DNA of 64,000 bases, from contig CP116767.1 in assembly GCA_028571325.1 (NCBI GenBank), positions 1,083,150 through 1,147,149 on the forward strand. Reading direction: 5' to 3'. Positions 55,220 to 64,000 of this stretch are shown here, piece after piece. Source of the stretch: Wolbachia endosymbiont of Ctenocephalides felis wCfeF (GTDB taxonomy: Bacteria > Pseudomonadota > Alphaproteobacteria > Rickettsiales > Anaplasmataceae). The notes beneath the pieces are model-generated. The model saw nothing but the letters and a program-made list of their open reading frames with translations, had not been told where the DNA came from and searched no databases. A program made the position numbers and the translations under genes. Each line of letters starts with the position of its first letter. Positions within the stretch are counted from its first letter, which is position 1.

Positions 55220-55795
55220 ATGCCAATTTATATTAGATTTGAAAATAACAAACAAGTAGAGACAACAACGCTTGAAAGTAAGCCAACTGGAAATGATTGG
55301 TATGAAGCGCCAAAGAATTTTGATTGGCAAAAAAGTTATTGTTTAACAGAAGGAGGAGAAATTGCTCAGCGTACTAAAGAAGATATACAAAAGGAGTTAC
55401 TGGATAATGCGAAGCTTTGTGCATTTGATAGTATGCGTTTCTATTATGATAATCATACTCACCAATATGCAGGTCATTCTCACCAAAAAGCTAAATCTTA
55501 TGAGATTCAAGCGAAAGCCGCAAAAAGCATTCTAGCAGCACCAGAATCTATAGATGAAAAAGATGCAGAAATTATAGAGCCTTTAGCAAAAGTACGAGGA
55601 ATTTCAGTAGTAGAGATGGCAGAAATGATTCAGGAAAAAGTGAAAAAAGCAGTAAAAGCAATAATCAAATGCGAAGAATTGGTGGATATAGCTGAAAGGA
55701 AAATCGGTGAAGCTAAAAGTAAGGAAGAGCTGCAAACTCTGCTAGATGATTGTAAACAAAAAATGCAAAGAGAGCTAAAAAGGGGCAAAAGATGA
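55220..55795 (+). CDS. Tail fibre accessory/assembly protein
   Basis: 191 residues. N-terminal IYIRFENNKQVETTTLESKP then WYEAPKNFDWQKSYCLTEGG resemble small fibre-assembly proteins; the C-terminal half is a long charged helix (VKKAVKAIIKCEELVDIAER). It overlaps the sheath gene by 4 bases. Function inferred from location between fibre and sheath genes. Confidence 0.55.
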   Translation: MPIYIRFENNKQVETTTLESKPTGNDWYEAPKNFDWQKSYCLTEGGEIAQRTKEDIQKELLDNAKLCAFDSMRFYYDNHTHQYAGHSHQKAKSYEIQAKAAKSILAAPESIDEKDAEIIEPLAKVRGISVVEMAEMIQEKVKKAVKAIIKCEELVDIAERKIGEAKSKEELQTLLDDCKQKMQRELKRGKR

Positions 55796-56979
55796 CAGAA
55801 CAGTTTCTACATGGAGTAAATGTTATAGAGGTAACCTCTGGAGCAAGGTCAGTACGTACGGCTAAATCATCAGTGATAGGTGTAATTGGTACTGCACCTG
55901 AAGCTGATGAGCAAAAATTTCCACTGAATAAACCAGTACTGATAGCAGGAAGCTTAAAAGAAGCAGCAAGACTTGGAAAAAGAGGAAGTTTACCTTCTGC
56001 AGTAAATGGAATATTTTCCCAGGTTGGCGCAACAGTTATAGTAATTAGAGTTGAGGAAAGTGAAAACAGCGATCCAAAATTAAAAGAAGAAGAGACGCTG
56101 AAGAATATAGTTGGTGGAGTTGATGAAGAAACTGGAGAATATCAGGGAATTGAGGTATTTCTTAGTAGTGAAAGTATAGTTCATGTTGCCCCAAGAATAT
56201 TAATTGCGCCTCAATTTACTCATCAATTGCCTGAATCTGAAAATCCTAAAAACCCAGTAGTAGCAGCTTTGATAGGAGTAGCAGAAAAGCTGAGAAGCAT
56301 AATAGTAGCAGATGGACCAAATGCCAATGATGAAGAAGCGATAAAATGGAGAAAAAGTGTAGGCAGCTCAAGAGTTTACGTTGTTGATCCATGGGTTAAG
56401 GTATTTATTGAAGGAAAAGAAGAAATTTTGCCAGCAAGCCCATTTGTAGCTGGTTTAATAGCGAAAGTAGATAGCGAACAAGGATTCTGGCACTCACCTT
56501 CAAATAAAGAAATAAACGGTATTGTTGGAACAAGCAGGCCTATTGATTTTACGCTCGGTAATACAAATTGTAGAGCAAACCATTTAAATGAAAATGAAGT
56601 AACAACGATAATTCATCACAATGGCTATAGGCTTTGGGGCAATAGAACATGTTCAGATGATTCAAAATGGGCTTTTCTATCAGTAAGGCGCACTGCAGAT
56701 TTAATTAACGATAGTTTACTTCGAGCTCATCTCTGGGCAGTTGATCGCAATATCACCAAAACTTATATAGATGATGTGATTGAAGGGGTGAATTCTTATT
56801 TGGCCAATTTAAAAGCACAAGGAGCTATTATCAGCGGAAAATGTTATGCAACACCTGAACTCAATACACCAACAAATATTGCAAGCGGAAAAGTGTCTTT
56901 TGATTTTGAGTTTACACCACCATATCCAGCAGAACAGATTACTTTCAGGTCACATCTTGTGAGTGGTACAATATTATAA
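55792..56979 (+). CDS. Phage tail sheath protein (P2 gpFI-like)
   Basis: 395 residues. Tail sheath family landmarks: FLHGVNVIEVTSGARSVRTA, SVIGVIGTAPEADEQKFPLN, SSRVYVVDPWVKVFIEGKE, FVAGLIAKVDSEQGFWHSPS, NKEINGIVGTSRPIDF and LWGNRTCSDDSKWAFLSVRR. It forms the contractile outer sheath. Followed 15 bases later by the tube gene. Confidence 0.95.
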   Translation: MTEQFLHGVNVIEVTSGARSVRTAKSSVIGVIGTAPEADEQKFPLNKPVLIAGSLKEAARLGKRGSLPSAVNGIFSQVGATVIVIRVEESENSDPKLKEEETLKNIVGGVDEETGEYQGIEVFLSSESIVHVAPRILIAPQFTHQLPESENPKNPVVAALIGVAEKLRSIIVADGPNANDEEAIKWRKSVGSSRVYVVDPWVKVFIEGKEEILPASPFVAGLIAKVDSEQGFWHSPSNKEINGIVGTSRPIDFTLGNTNCRANHLNENEVTTIIHHNGYRLWGNRTCSDDSKWAFLSVRRTADLINDSLLRAHLWAVDRNITKTYIDDVIEGVNSYLANLKAQGAIISGKCYATPELNTPTNIASGKVSFDFEFTPPYPAEQITFRSHLVSGTIL

Positions 56980-56994
56980 AAATGGGAGAAAGAG

Positions 56995-57501
56995 ATGTTA
57001 CCGAAGATTTTAAAGAATTTTAATATATTCGTAGATGGTCGGGGTTATGCAGGAAAAATAGATGAAATTACGCTACCAAAACTTACCATAAAAACAGAGG
57101 AGTATCGTGCTGGTGGTATGGATATCCCAATAAATATTGACATGGGCATGGAAAAGCTTGAAGCAGATTTCACTTTTGCTGAATACGATACAGAACTCTT
57201 TCGGCTATTTGGGTTGATAAATGGAAATTCAGTAGCTTTGACACTCAGAGGTGGAATGCAAGGTAGTGGTAGTAACGATATTGAAGGAGTAATAATCAAC
57301 CTTAGGGGCATATTCAGAGAATTTGATTTTGGTAGCTGGAAACCTGCTGAAAAAGCAACGCTGAAGTGTACTGTAGCTGCTCATTACTATAAACTTACTA
57401 TAGGTGGTAATGAATTAATAGAAATCGATGCTGAAAATATGATTAGAAAGATAAATGGTGTTGATCAAATGGCCTTGCTGCAAACGATTCTAGGGATCTA
57501 A
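56995..57501 (+). CDS. Phage major tail tube protein (P2 gpFII-like)
   Basis: 168 residues: ILKNFNIFVDGRGYAGKIDE, ITLPKLTIKTEEYRAGGMDI, then ALTLRGGMQGSGSNDIEGVI, matching the FII family in length and pattern. Forms the inner tube through which DNA passes. Confidence 0.94.
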   Translation: MLPKILKNFNIFVDGRGYAGKIDEITLPKLTIKTEEYRAGGMDIPINIDMGMEKLEADFTFAEYDTELFRLFGLINGNSVALTLRGGMQGSGSNDIEGVIINLRGIFREFDFGSWKPAEKATLKCTVAAHYYKLTIGGNELIEIDAENMIRKINGVDQMALLQTILGI

Positions 57502-57562
57502 TATGGTTGACAAAATTACATAAAAATGTTAAAACATAAGAAGTTGTAGGTATATAGTTAAT

Positions 57563-57763
57563 ATGGATTCTAAAGCTCATACAAATTCCATAGAGCAGCT
57601 AACTGGTTTACTTGTTAGTGTAGCACAATCTCAAGACAAGTCCGTTTTAAAGTTATTAACTGAATTAATGGAAGAAGAAATTGAAGATATGGAATTATCT
57701 AAGATTGCTGACGAACGCTATAAAGAAAAGAGGGTTAAACATCAAGATGCCTTCTGGGATTAA
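57563..57763 (+). CDS. RelB-like antitoxin
   Basis: 66 residues with a helical acidic middle (LTELMEEEIEDMELSKIADE), like small antitoxins. Its 3' end overlaps the start of a RelE-like toxin gene by 17 bases, the usual layout of type II toxin-antitoxin pairs. It looks intact. Confidence 0.7.
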   Translation: MDSKAHTNSIEQLTGLLVSVAQSQDKSVLKLLTELMEEEIEDMELSKIADERYKEKRVKHQDAFWD

Positions 57764-58020
57764 GCCTTACAATATAGACTATTCAGAATCTGTTATAAAA
57801 AAAGACATTCCGGCTCTTCCAGCAAAAGTAAAGTTAATGATTAAGAAGGCAATAATGGAGCGTCTAACAGTTGATCCAATTGGACTTGGAAAGCCATTAA
57901 AGCATAACTTAAGTGGACAACGTAGTCTACGGGTGAGGTATACTTTATTATATAGATGTACCAGAACATACAGTAGTTATTACTTCAATTGAACACAGAA
58001 AAGATTCTTATCAAAACTAA
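57747..58020 (+). pseudogene. RelE/ParE-like toxin gene, frameshifted
   Basis: From ATG 57747 the frame encodes SGIKPYNIDYSESVIKKDIP and GLGKPLKHNLSGQRSLRVRY. After about 57945 the RelE-type ending is found only in another frame: YIDVPEHTVVITSIEHRKDS, with the stop at 58018-58020. Intact relatives would read LRVGDYR-like sequence into this ending; bases coding that link are missing and the frame is out by one. The toxin is therefore probably dead while its antitoxin remains. Confidence 0.75.
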
Positions 58021-58103
58021 TCCTATTTATAGCACCATACAAAGAAATTAGTTATGTAAAAGCCGATATAGACTTTTATTTAATTAACTTTTTAAGGAGG
58101 AAC

Positions 58104-58361
58104 ATGCAAGCTATAACACTTAATAACCCAATAACAGTTGATGGTATTTCTGTCTCAGAACTTACTGTTAGACGTCCAAAAGTTAGAGACTATTTGGCAA
58201 TAGAACGCCTTAATGGTAGTGATCTGAGTAAGGAAGTAACTTTGACTGCCAATTTGACATCAGTTGCAAAAGAAGCGATTGAAGAGTTAGATATTGCTGA
58301 TTATGTGAAAGTGCAAGAGGTATTAAAGGATTTTTTTTCACCAGTTATTCAAAGGACTTGA
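58104..58361 (+). CDS. Phage tail assembly chaperone E (P2 gpE-like)
   Basis: 85 residues (TLNNPITVDGISVSELTVRR, PKVRDYLAIERLNGSDLSKE), the tail chaperone family acting before the tape measure gene. Preceded by AAGGAGG. Its 3' end contains a T8 run where -1 shifting can extend the product. Confidence 0.88.
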   Translation: MQAITLNNPITVDGISVSELTVRRPKVRDYLAIERLNGSDLSKEVTLTANLTSVAKEAIEELDIADYVKVQEVLKDFFSPVIQRT

Positions 58362-58489
58362 GGTCAGAAGTATTAATGTTCAGCTCTGTTGTAGGGGGCG
58401 GGGTTGAGCAAATACTTGAAATGGAAATTAATGAATTTATCCTATGGAATGAAGCAGCGAGGAAGGTACAATGTCAACGTTATCTATAA
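58104..58489 (+). CDS. Frameshift product E+E' (tail assembly chaperone extension)
   Basis: At the T8 run 58331-58338 (GAT TTT TTT TCA) a -1 slip opens a frame reading FFFTSYSKDLRSEVLMFSSV then VEQILEMEINEFILWNEAAR, ending TAA 58487-58489. P2-like phages make E and E+E' this way with a T-rich slippery site just before the tape measure gene. The E' frame is long, of phage-tail type and overlaps the next ATG by 19 bases, so it is very likely real. Confidence 0.75.
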
Positions 58490-60911
58490 AAATTGGAGCA
58501 GTCCTAGATGGCAGTTTCAGTACTGTAATAAAAGGAAGTAGCAGTCAACTTACTCATCTTGGTGAGAATATAAGAAAGCTTGACTCATCTTTAAAATCAG
58601 TATCAAAGTTTAAGCAGTTAGGTCATGATGTTTTGACTAGCAAGAGGTCATGGAAAGGCTTTGAAGATCAAGTAAAATCTTTAGCTAAACAAATGAAAGC
58701 GATAGAGAAACCAAGCAAAACTTTAAAAGCTGAGTTTGATAAAGCTAAGTTTTCTGCAACAAAAGCAAAAGAAGCATATTTGAAAAAGAGAGATGCTTTA
58801 CATTCATTTAATGAAGAAGTAAGAAAAAGTGGAAAAAATATTAAGTCATTAGTAAGCGACCAATATAAACTTGGCTCGTCCATTGAAGCGCTGAAAGGCA
58901 AGTATGGTAAGCTTGGATCTGCAATACGTAGTCACCAAAGTTTTTTAGCAAGCAAAGCACATTTTAAGTCACAAATTATAGAGACTATTGGACTAGGTCT
59001 TTCGTTTGCAGCACCAATTAAAGTTGCAATTGATTTTGAAAGTGCTATGGCTGATGTTAAGAAAGTAGTGCAATTTGCTGAGGATGAGGCAGCTCACAAT
59101 CAAGGAGCCGCAGAATTTGGTCAGACATTAAAGGAACTATCCCGTACGATACCACTGTCGGCTGCAGGGTTAGCTCAAATTGCTGCAAGTGGTGGACAAC
59201 TTGGTGTAAAAAAAGATGATCTGATTAAGTTTACGACAACAGTGGCTAAAATGTCCACAGCATTTGATATGTCTGCAGAGCAGGCAGGTGATTCCATAGC
59301 TAAACTTCCAATATCTATGGAATAGATGTAGACAGGATGGAGTGGGTGGGTGACATTATAAATCACTTATCAGACAAGACTGCTGCTAAAGCAAAAGATA
59401 TGGTTGAAGCTCTAGCAATAGTTGGTGGCACTGCAAACCAGTTTGGCTTTGGTATTAAGGAAACAAGTAGTTTAGTAAATGCCTTTATTAGCTTAGGTAA
59501 ACAACCAGCAAAAGCAGCAACTGCAATAAACGCTCTACTTAGTAAACTCCAGACTGCTGAGGGACAGAGCAAAGAGTTCAAAACAGCATTAGAAGGCATG
59601 GGAATAGCTGCAGAAGAAATGGTACAAAGGATTGGTGAAAATAGTCAAGGCGCACTACTTTATTTTTTTGAAACTCTGGAGAAAGTAGATAAACAGGAAC
59701 GTTCTCAAATTCTTCTCAACCTCTTTGGTCAAGAATATCAGGATGACGTTGCGTTACTAGTTGGAAGCCTAAAAAATTTTAAAGAGGCTATAACTCATGT
59801 AGCTGACGAAAAAGAATTTGAAAAATCCATGCAAAAAGAATTTAACAATCGTGCAGCAACCACAGCAAATAATTTACGATTACTGAGAAATGCAATAGCA
59901 GAAGTAGGAATGAATTTGGGCTCAGTAATGCTACCTCCTTTAAAATCGGTAAGTAGTCTTTTAAGAGAGATAACTAACCCCATAGCTCGATTTGCAGAAA
60001 AATTTCCAGTTATTACTACAGGAATAATGAGTACCATAGCAGCACTAATAGGTCTTAAAGTTCTAGTAGTAAGCGGTGGTTATGCATGGAATTTAGTTAG
60101 AGGTGGAATGCTTGCTTTCTCGGTTTTTTTGCATGGAATACTGAAGCCAGCATTAATATCATTATCAACGTATGCTATTCCAGCAGTAATTACTGGACTA
60201 AGTTTTTTAAAAGCTGCAACTCTGAGCTTAGCAATGAAAGCTTTTCCTCTACTGTCATCAGCTCTACCAGCAGTAATCACAGGACTAAGAGCAATAACAC
60301 TTGCTGTAATGAGTAACCCGATTGGATTTTTGATAGCAGGTCTTGTTACTGGTGCAGCTCTTGTTATAACTAACTGGCAAAAGGTAAAAGACTTTTTCTC
60401 TAACTTTTGGCAGTATATAAAATCGATAATAAAACCCATAGAAGAAGCTTTTTCATGGACAGGAAATACTATTAGCAGTGTATTTGGAAAAATCTCTGAG
60501 AATAGTCCACTGAAAGAGTTTGAAAAAAGGAAAAGTATTGTTACTGAAGTAAAAGCAGTCCATACTCCCTTAAAGAGTAATATTCTCAACAGTGGAAATC
60601 CTTTGCTAGATAACAGTATAATTAAAAAATTTTCCAATAGAAATCAGAATAGCTTCAGAATCAAAAGCCTTATTGAGGAAAAAAAATCCACAGAAAATGA
60701 TAGGACATTTGCAGATTTTGCAACGAGTAAATTTGAAAACAAAGAACAGAAAACTATGAATCAAACTCAGAACATCACTAATAATTACACTATCAGCATT
60801 AAAGCAGAGCCAAATCAAGATATTCGTAATCTTGCAGATGAAGTAATAAAAAGAATAAGAGAAAAATCACGTGATGTTATGTTCGATACGGTAGATCCCA
60901 AACTTTACTGA
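58471..60911 (+). pseudogene. Tail tape measure protein gene, frameshifted
   Basis: ATG 58471 (MSTLSIKIGAVLDGSFSTVI) opens a coiled-coil N-terminal part that stops at 59325 (GDSIAKLPISME). In a different frame the protein continues without a gap as SNIYGIDVDRMEWVGDIINH and runs to 60911, with hydrophobic segments at about 60000-60370. The break is in AAACTTCCAAT near 59303-59309; a missing T (AAACTTTCC) would restore AKLSNIYGID. TP901-type tape measure domain lies near the join. It sets tail length, so the lesion would block tail assembly. Confidence 0.85.
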
Positions 60912-61249
60912 TGCTATCCCTTGGTCCATATAAATTTACTCCGATAAGTTTGAAATATAGCAAAGAGAAGCGTTGGAGTGTGGTTGAGTGTATTGGTAAG
61001 CAATTACTACAGAATATTGGCCAGGGAGCAGAAAATATAGATTTAGAAGGAGTAATTTATCTTCATAATGGATTAGATCAATTAAAGAATATAAAAGAGG
61101 CAGAAAAACCTCACACTTTAGTTGATAGCATGGGAAATGTTTTGGGGCAATTTGTAATTACTCGCTTTGAAGAAAAGCAAACATCATTTTTCTCTTGTGG
61201 ATTGCCAAAAAAAGTTGAATTCAGTTTAAGTTTGAAGCGTTATTCATGA
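60911..61249 (+). CDS. Phage tail protein U (P2 gpU-like)
   Basis: 112 residues: LSLGPYKFTPISLKYSKEKR, WSVVECIGKQLLQNIGQGAE, NIDLEGVIYL, LVDSMGNVLGQFVITRFEEK. Matches the small gpU family and the conserved T-U-X-D order. Overlaps tape measure stop by 1 base. Confidence 0.93.
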   Translation: MLSLGPYKFTPISLKYSKEKRWSVVECIGKQLLQNIGQGAENIDLEGVIYLHNGLDQLKNIKEAEKPHTLVDSMGNVLGQFVITRFEEKQTSFFSCGLPKKVEFSLSLKRYS

Positions 61250-61455
61250 CTATATATTACTTAGCAAAAGAAAATGATATGTTAGACTATATTTGCTGGA
61301 AGCACTATGGATTTACTTCAGGAGCAGTAGAAATAGTATTAGAAGAAAACCCTGGACTTGCGGAATATGGAAGTTTTTTACCGGCAGGACTGAAAATTAA
61401 GCTGCCTATAATTGAGAAACCTCTACAGAAATCAACCTTGAAGATTTGGGGGTAA
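61246..61455 (+). CDS. Phage tail protein X (P2 gpX-like)
   Basis: 69 residues with the LysM-like pattern (YLAKENDMLDYICWKHYGFT, VLEENPGLAEYGSFLPAGLK). A short tail component between U and D. Overlaps U by 4 bases. Confidence 0.93.
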   Translation: MTIYYLAKENDMLDYICWKHYGFTSGAVEIVLEENPGLAEYGSFLPAGLKIKLPIIEKPLQKSTLKIWG

Positions 61456-61456
61456 G

Positions 61457-62407
61457 ATGCAACCAGAGTTTATCATTGAAGGGTATGAATTAGCAAAAGA
61501 CCGCTTGGTGTCAATGCATGTTACTGATGAATCAGGGACTATAGAAGATATAGCTGAAATATGTGTCGATTACAGGGATGATAACATAAAAGTTCCAAAA
61601 GAGCTAAAGATTGCTTTGGGATATAGAGAAACAGAGGTACTACCCATAGGTATATATAGAGTCAATGAAATTACAGTACAAAGTCCACCAAAAACCTTAA
61701 TAATCAAAGCTCATGCAACAAATTTGATGATATCGCTAAAGGAAAAAGTATCCAGAGAATGGCACCAGATTACGTTAGGTAATTTAGTCAAGGAAATAGC
61801 AAATAAACATGGATATGGATACAAAGTTGCTGAGGAATTTAAAGACATATTAATACTACATATTGACCAAACTGAAGAGAGCGATATAAGTTTGTTGACT
61901 AGAATAGCTATAGAGCGCGAAGCCATGGCAAAACTGGCAGGAGGGTATATATTGTTTATTCCAAAAGGTGCAGCAAAGTCAGCAACGGGAAAAGCTTTAG
62001 GAACGACAACTATTAGACCTCAAGATACAATTAATTGGAAAGTGCATTTTACTGTACGTGATAAATACAATTCAGTAGTAGCGAAATGGCATAACTATGA
62101 AAAGGGAGAGACTATATCGGAAAGAGTAGGTAGCGGTGAACCAAGTTACGCTATACAAACAGTTTACTCAAATGCAGAATCAGCTTTAAGCTCTGCAAAT
62201 GCCAGATTTAAACAACTACAGCGTAACAATGAGAATCTAGAGATGACAATACCAGGTAATCCAGAGTTATGTGCAGAGGCAAAACTTAATCTTGTAGGGT
62301 TCAATCAGGATATAGATGGTGAATGGGTAATTGATAGAGCAGAACATATTTTAAATAGCTCAGGATATCGTACTACATTATCAGCTTCTTTGAGTAATTA
62401 TGTTTAA
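61457..62407 (+). CDS. Late control protein D (P2 gpD-like tail protein)
   Basis: 316 residues: FIIEGYELAKDRLVSMHVTD, YRETEVLPIGIYRVNEITV, ISLKEKVSREWHQITLGNLV, VGSGEPSYAIQTVYSNAESA, matching the phage_GPD family. It is a baseplate hub protein; the P2 name comes from the control phenotype. Confidence 0.93.
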   Translation: MQPEFIIEGYELAKDRLVSMHVTDESGTIEDIAEICVDYRDDNIKVPKELKIALGYRETEVLPIGIYRVNEITVQSPPKTLIIKAHATNLMISLKEKVSREWHQITLGNLVKEIANKHGYGYKVAEEFKDILILHIDQTEESDISLLTRIAIEREAMAKLAGGYILFIPKGAAKSATGKALGTTTIRPQDTINWKVHFTVRDKYNSVVAKWHNYEKGETISERVGSGEPSYAIQTVYSNAESALSSANARFKQLQRNNENLEMTIPGNPELCAEAKLNLVGFNQDIDGEWVIDRAEHILNSSGYRTTLSASLSNYV

Positions 62408-62444
62408 GAGAAAATAAGTACATTGTTGATTTAATGCAAAAAAA

Positions 62445-62936
62445 ATGCCGAACATGAGCAAGAAACAAGCTACATTGTGGTTTATAGTGGTCATAGTATG
62501 TGTTGTTATTACGTATTACTATCAAAAACCCAAGGCTGCTGAGGAGTATCAGAAAATGTTAGAAGTAGCAGCTAAGAACTGTGACTTAGAAACTGTGAAA
62601 TCATTAGTAAAAAAAAGTAGAAGTGATTCAAGTATTAGTGAAAAGGCATTATATTATGTTTCAGAGAAAGGATGCTTAGAAATTGTTACATTTCTATTAG
62701 ATGAAGGAGTAGATATAAATATTAGCTTAGCACTACTTGGTGCTGCTGACGGTGGTCAATTAGAAGTTGTAAAACTTTTGTTGAAGAGAGGAGCCAACCC
62801 TTATATTAGAGGTTGGAAAGAACAAACTCCAAGAGCTAGAGCATTTAAAAGATCATTTTATTATAGAGATAAACCTTACAGAGAAATTATAGACCTGCTT
62901 GATCAAGCGGAAAAGCAATATAAGTCAGAGCAATAA
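62445..62936 (+). CDS. Ankyrin repeat protein with N-terminal membrane anchor
   Basis: 163 residues. Residues about 10-26 are hydrophobic (LWFIVVIVCVVITYYY), then ankyrin repeats follow (YQKMLEVAAKNCDLETVKSL, GCLEIVTFLLDEGVDINISL, GGQLEVVKLLLKRGANPYIR). Predicted inner-membrane-anchored or secreted signal-anchor protein. It lies downstream of the tail operon, the region where WO phages carry lysis and host-interaction genes. Confidence 0.85.
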   Translation: MPNMSKKQATLWFIVVIVCVVITYYYQKPKAAEEYQKMLEVAAKNCDLETVKSLVKKSRSDSSISEKALYYVSEKGCLEIVTFLLDEGVDINISLALLGAADGGQLEVVKLLLKRGANPYIRGWKEQTPRARAFKRSFYYRDKPYREIIDLLDQAEKQYKSEQ

Positions 62937-62989
62937 AATTATAGTTATTTTCTCACAACACGCAGTACAAATTTTCAATAACACAAATT

Positions 62990-63217
62990 ATGAAAAATCA
63001 AAAAATCCCAATTACAGTAATTATCACGTTATTAATACAAACAGTAGCATTCATATGGTGGTTATCCAAGCTAGACTCAAGGGTACAATTTCACGATAAA
63101 CTTATTGAATATGGTTTAATGGAAAAAGTGTTAGTACTTGAGGAAAGGGTAAAAAATCTTTCTGAAGAATTAGATGAGTTTAAATTGCAGGTTTTAAGCG
63201 GAAAAATTAAATCTTAA
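62990..63217 (+). CDS. Small single-span membrane protein with coiled coil
   Basis: 75 residues: one hydrophobic helix near the start (ITVIITLLIQTVAFIWWL) then a charged coiled coil (VLVLEERVKNLSEELDEFKL). The layout resembles i-spanins or holin accessories, and its place between the tail operon and a phospholipase gene would suit a lysis role, but no motif proves it. Confidence 0.65.
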   Translation: MKNQKIPITVIITLLIQTVAFIWWLSKLDSRVQFHDKLIEYGLMEKVLVLEERVKNLSEELDEFKLQVLSGKIKS

Positions 63218-63238
63218 TATCTTTACCTAAATTTACAA

Positions 63239-64000
63239 TTGATTAAATACATTTTATCCGTTGATGGAGGTGGTATTAGAGGCATCATACCAGCCATTAT
63301 ACTAGCAGAAATAGAAAAGAGGGCAAGGAAACCGATAGCTGAAATCTTTGATTTAGTGGCAGGAACCTCAACCGGTGGAATTGTTGTAGCGGGATTATGT
63401 AGAAAAGATGAACGAGGAAATCCCCAATATTCAGCAAATGATTTAGTTGAGCTTTACCAAGAATACGGGTCATATATTTTTAAATCTTCATTCTTCAGGA
63501 GATCAATATTATCTTGGTTTAACTGTGCACAATATCCACATAAAAATATTGAATCTGTACTGGATAAATATTTTGGAGAGGATATTCTAAAAAACACATT
63601 AAGTAAGGTACTGATAACAAGTTATGATATTCACAATAATCGTCCTTTCTTTTTCAAGAGCTGGAAAGAAGATAGGGATTTTGTCAAATTAAAAGATGCA
63701 CTCAGAGCTGCAACGGCTGCACCTACTTATTTCATACCAAAACATCTAAAAATTGACCAGATAGACAGAGTATTAGTGGATGGCGGGGTATTTGCGAATA
63801 ATCCAGCGGCTTGTGCATATGCAAGTGGTAAGAGGTTATTTCCAAATGATGATATTATAATTTTATCAATTGGTACTGGCAGAACAGATAGAAGCATAGA
63901 GTATTTTAATTCAAGAAGATTTGGAAAAATAGGATGGATCAAGCCATTACTGAATGTGATGTTTGCCTCAAGTTTAGATGCAGTCAATTACCAACTTGCT
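63239..64000 (+). CDS. Patatin-like phospholipase, cut by window edge
   Basis: At least 254 residues. Oxyanion motif SVDGGGIRGIIPAI, nucleophile motif GTSTG (AGTSTGGIVVAG), and catalytic Asp in the DGG motif (LVDGGVFANNPAACAYA) are all intact. The start is TTG 63239, without ATG nearby. Phage WO copies of this gene are suspected host-membrane or lysis enzymes; the C-terminal part lies outside the window. Confidence 0.92.
   Translation, partial: MIKYILSVDGGGIRGIIPAIILAEIEKRARKPIAEIFDLVAGTSTGGIVVAGLCRKDERGNPQYSANDLVELYQEYGSYIFKSSFFRRSILSWFNCAQYPHKNIESVLDKYFGEDILKNTLSKVLITSYDIHNNRPFFFKSWKEDRDFVKLKDALRAATAAPTYFIPKHLKIDQIDRVLVDGGVFANNPAACAYASGKRLFPNDDIIILSIGTGRTDRSIEYFNSRRFGKIGWIKPLLNVMFASSLDAVNYQLA

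Noticed and set aside
59175..60818. Minus-strand hydrophobic frames opposite the tape measure gene
   Set aside because: Antisense shadows of the tape measure coding sequence, with no supporting start sites.

Overview
The window is AT-rich and reads as the chromosome of a Wolbachia endosymbiont (Alphaproteobacteria, Rickettsiales). The basis is the gene complement and style: a short core stretch with ccmB, rlmE, a PopZ-like gene, a TolC-like gene, rplM-rpsI, an HU/IHF gene, pdxJ and carB; several ankyrin-repeat genes; many insertion-sequence remnants; dispersed palindromic repeats; and a long lambda/P2-type mosaic prophage matching phage WO architecture. The species call rests on recalled family resemblance, since no search could be run.

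Layout. 1-8992 is core metabolism and translation. 8993-16922 is an accessory junk zone: an IS200/IS605 remnant, a large serine recombinase flanked by a perfect 23-bp inverted repeat, a frameshifted repeat-rich gene, a dead IS5-type element with perfect 22-bp inverted ends, and an ankyrin gene. From 17207 to the right edge is prophage. The leftward block holds a second large serine recombinase, a DUF2924 protein, two ankyrin proteins, the baseplate (I, J, W, PAAR, V), tail-completion and connector genes, capsid, decoration, S49 protease, portal, a PDDEXK nuclease, gpW, large terminase, an ankyrin protein, small terminase, a ParB-methyltransferase fusion and a RuvC-like nuclease. The central block (37-48 kb) holds a group II intron relic, a RhuM gene, a primase-helicase, a small sigma factor, a replication operon and an unrecognised two-gene operon. 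The rightward block (48-64 kb) holds tail-fibre genes, sheath, tube, a decayed RelBE-type pair, tail chaperone E/E', tape measure, U, X, D, an ankyrin protein, a small membrane protein and a patatin lipase cut by the window edge.

Most notable: the prophage encodes its own region 2 plus region 4 sigma factor (42780-43274), and the central and boundary regions carry five copies of one motif, TGAACAG, then exactly 13 bases, then GGTGAA, usually followed by an AT-rich TATATA stretch. Four of the five copies point at the first gene of a phage transcription unit (RuvC/packaging/head block, primase, replication operon, tail block). I infer a phage-encoded sigma factor with its own promoter set.

The prophage looks damaged: the tail protein I gene is split by an IS3 element, a tail-fibre gene by an IS110 element, and the tape-measure and minor-tail Z-like genes each carry a frameshift. 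Unless these are sequencing errors or are corrected by slippage, this copy should not make infectious particles by itself. No tRNA, rRNA or CRISPR array was seen.
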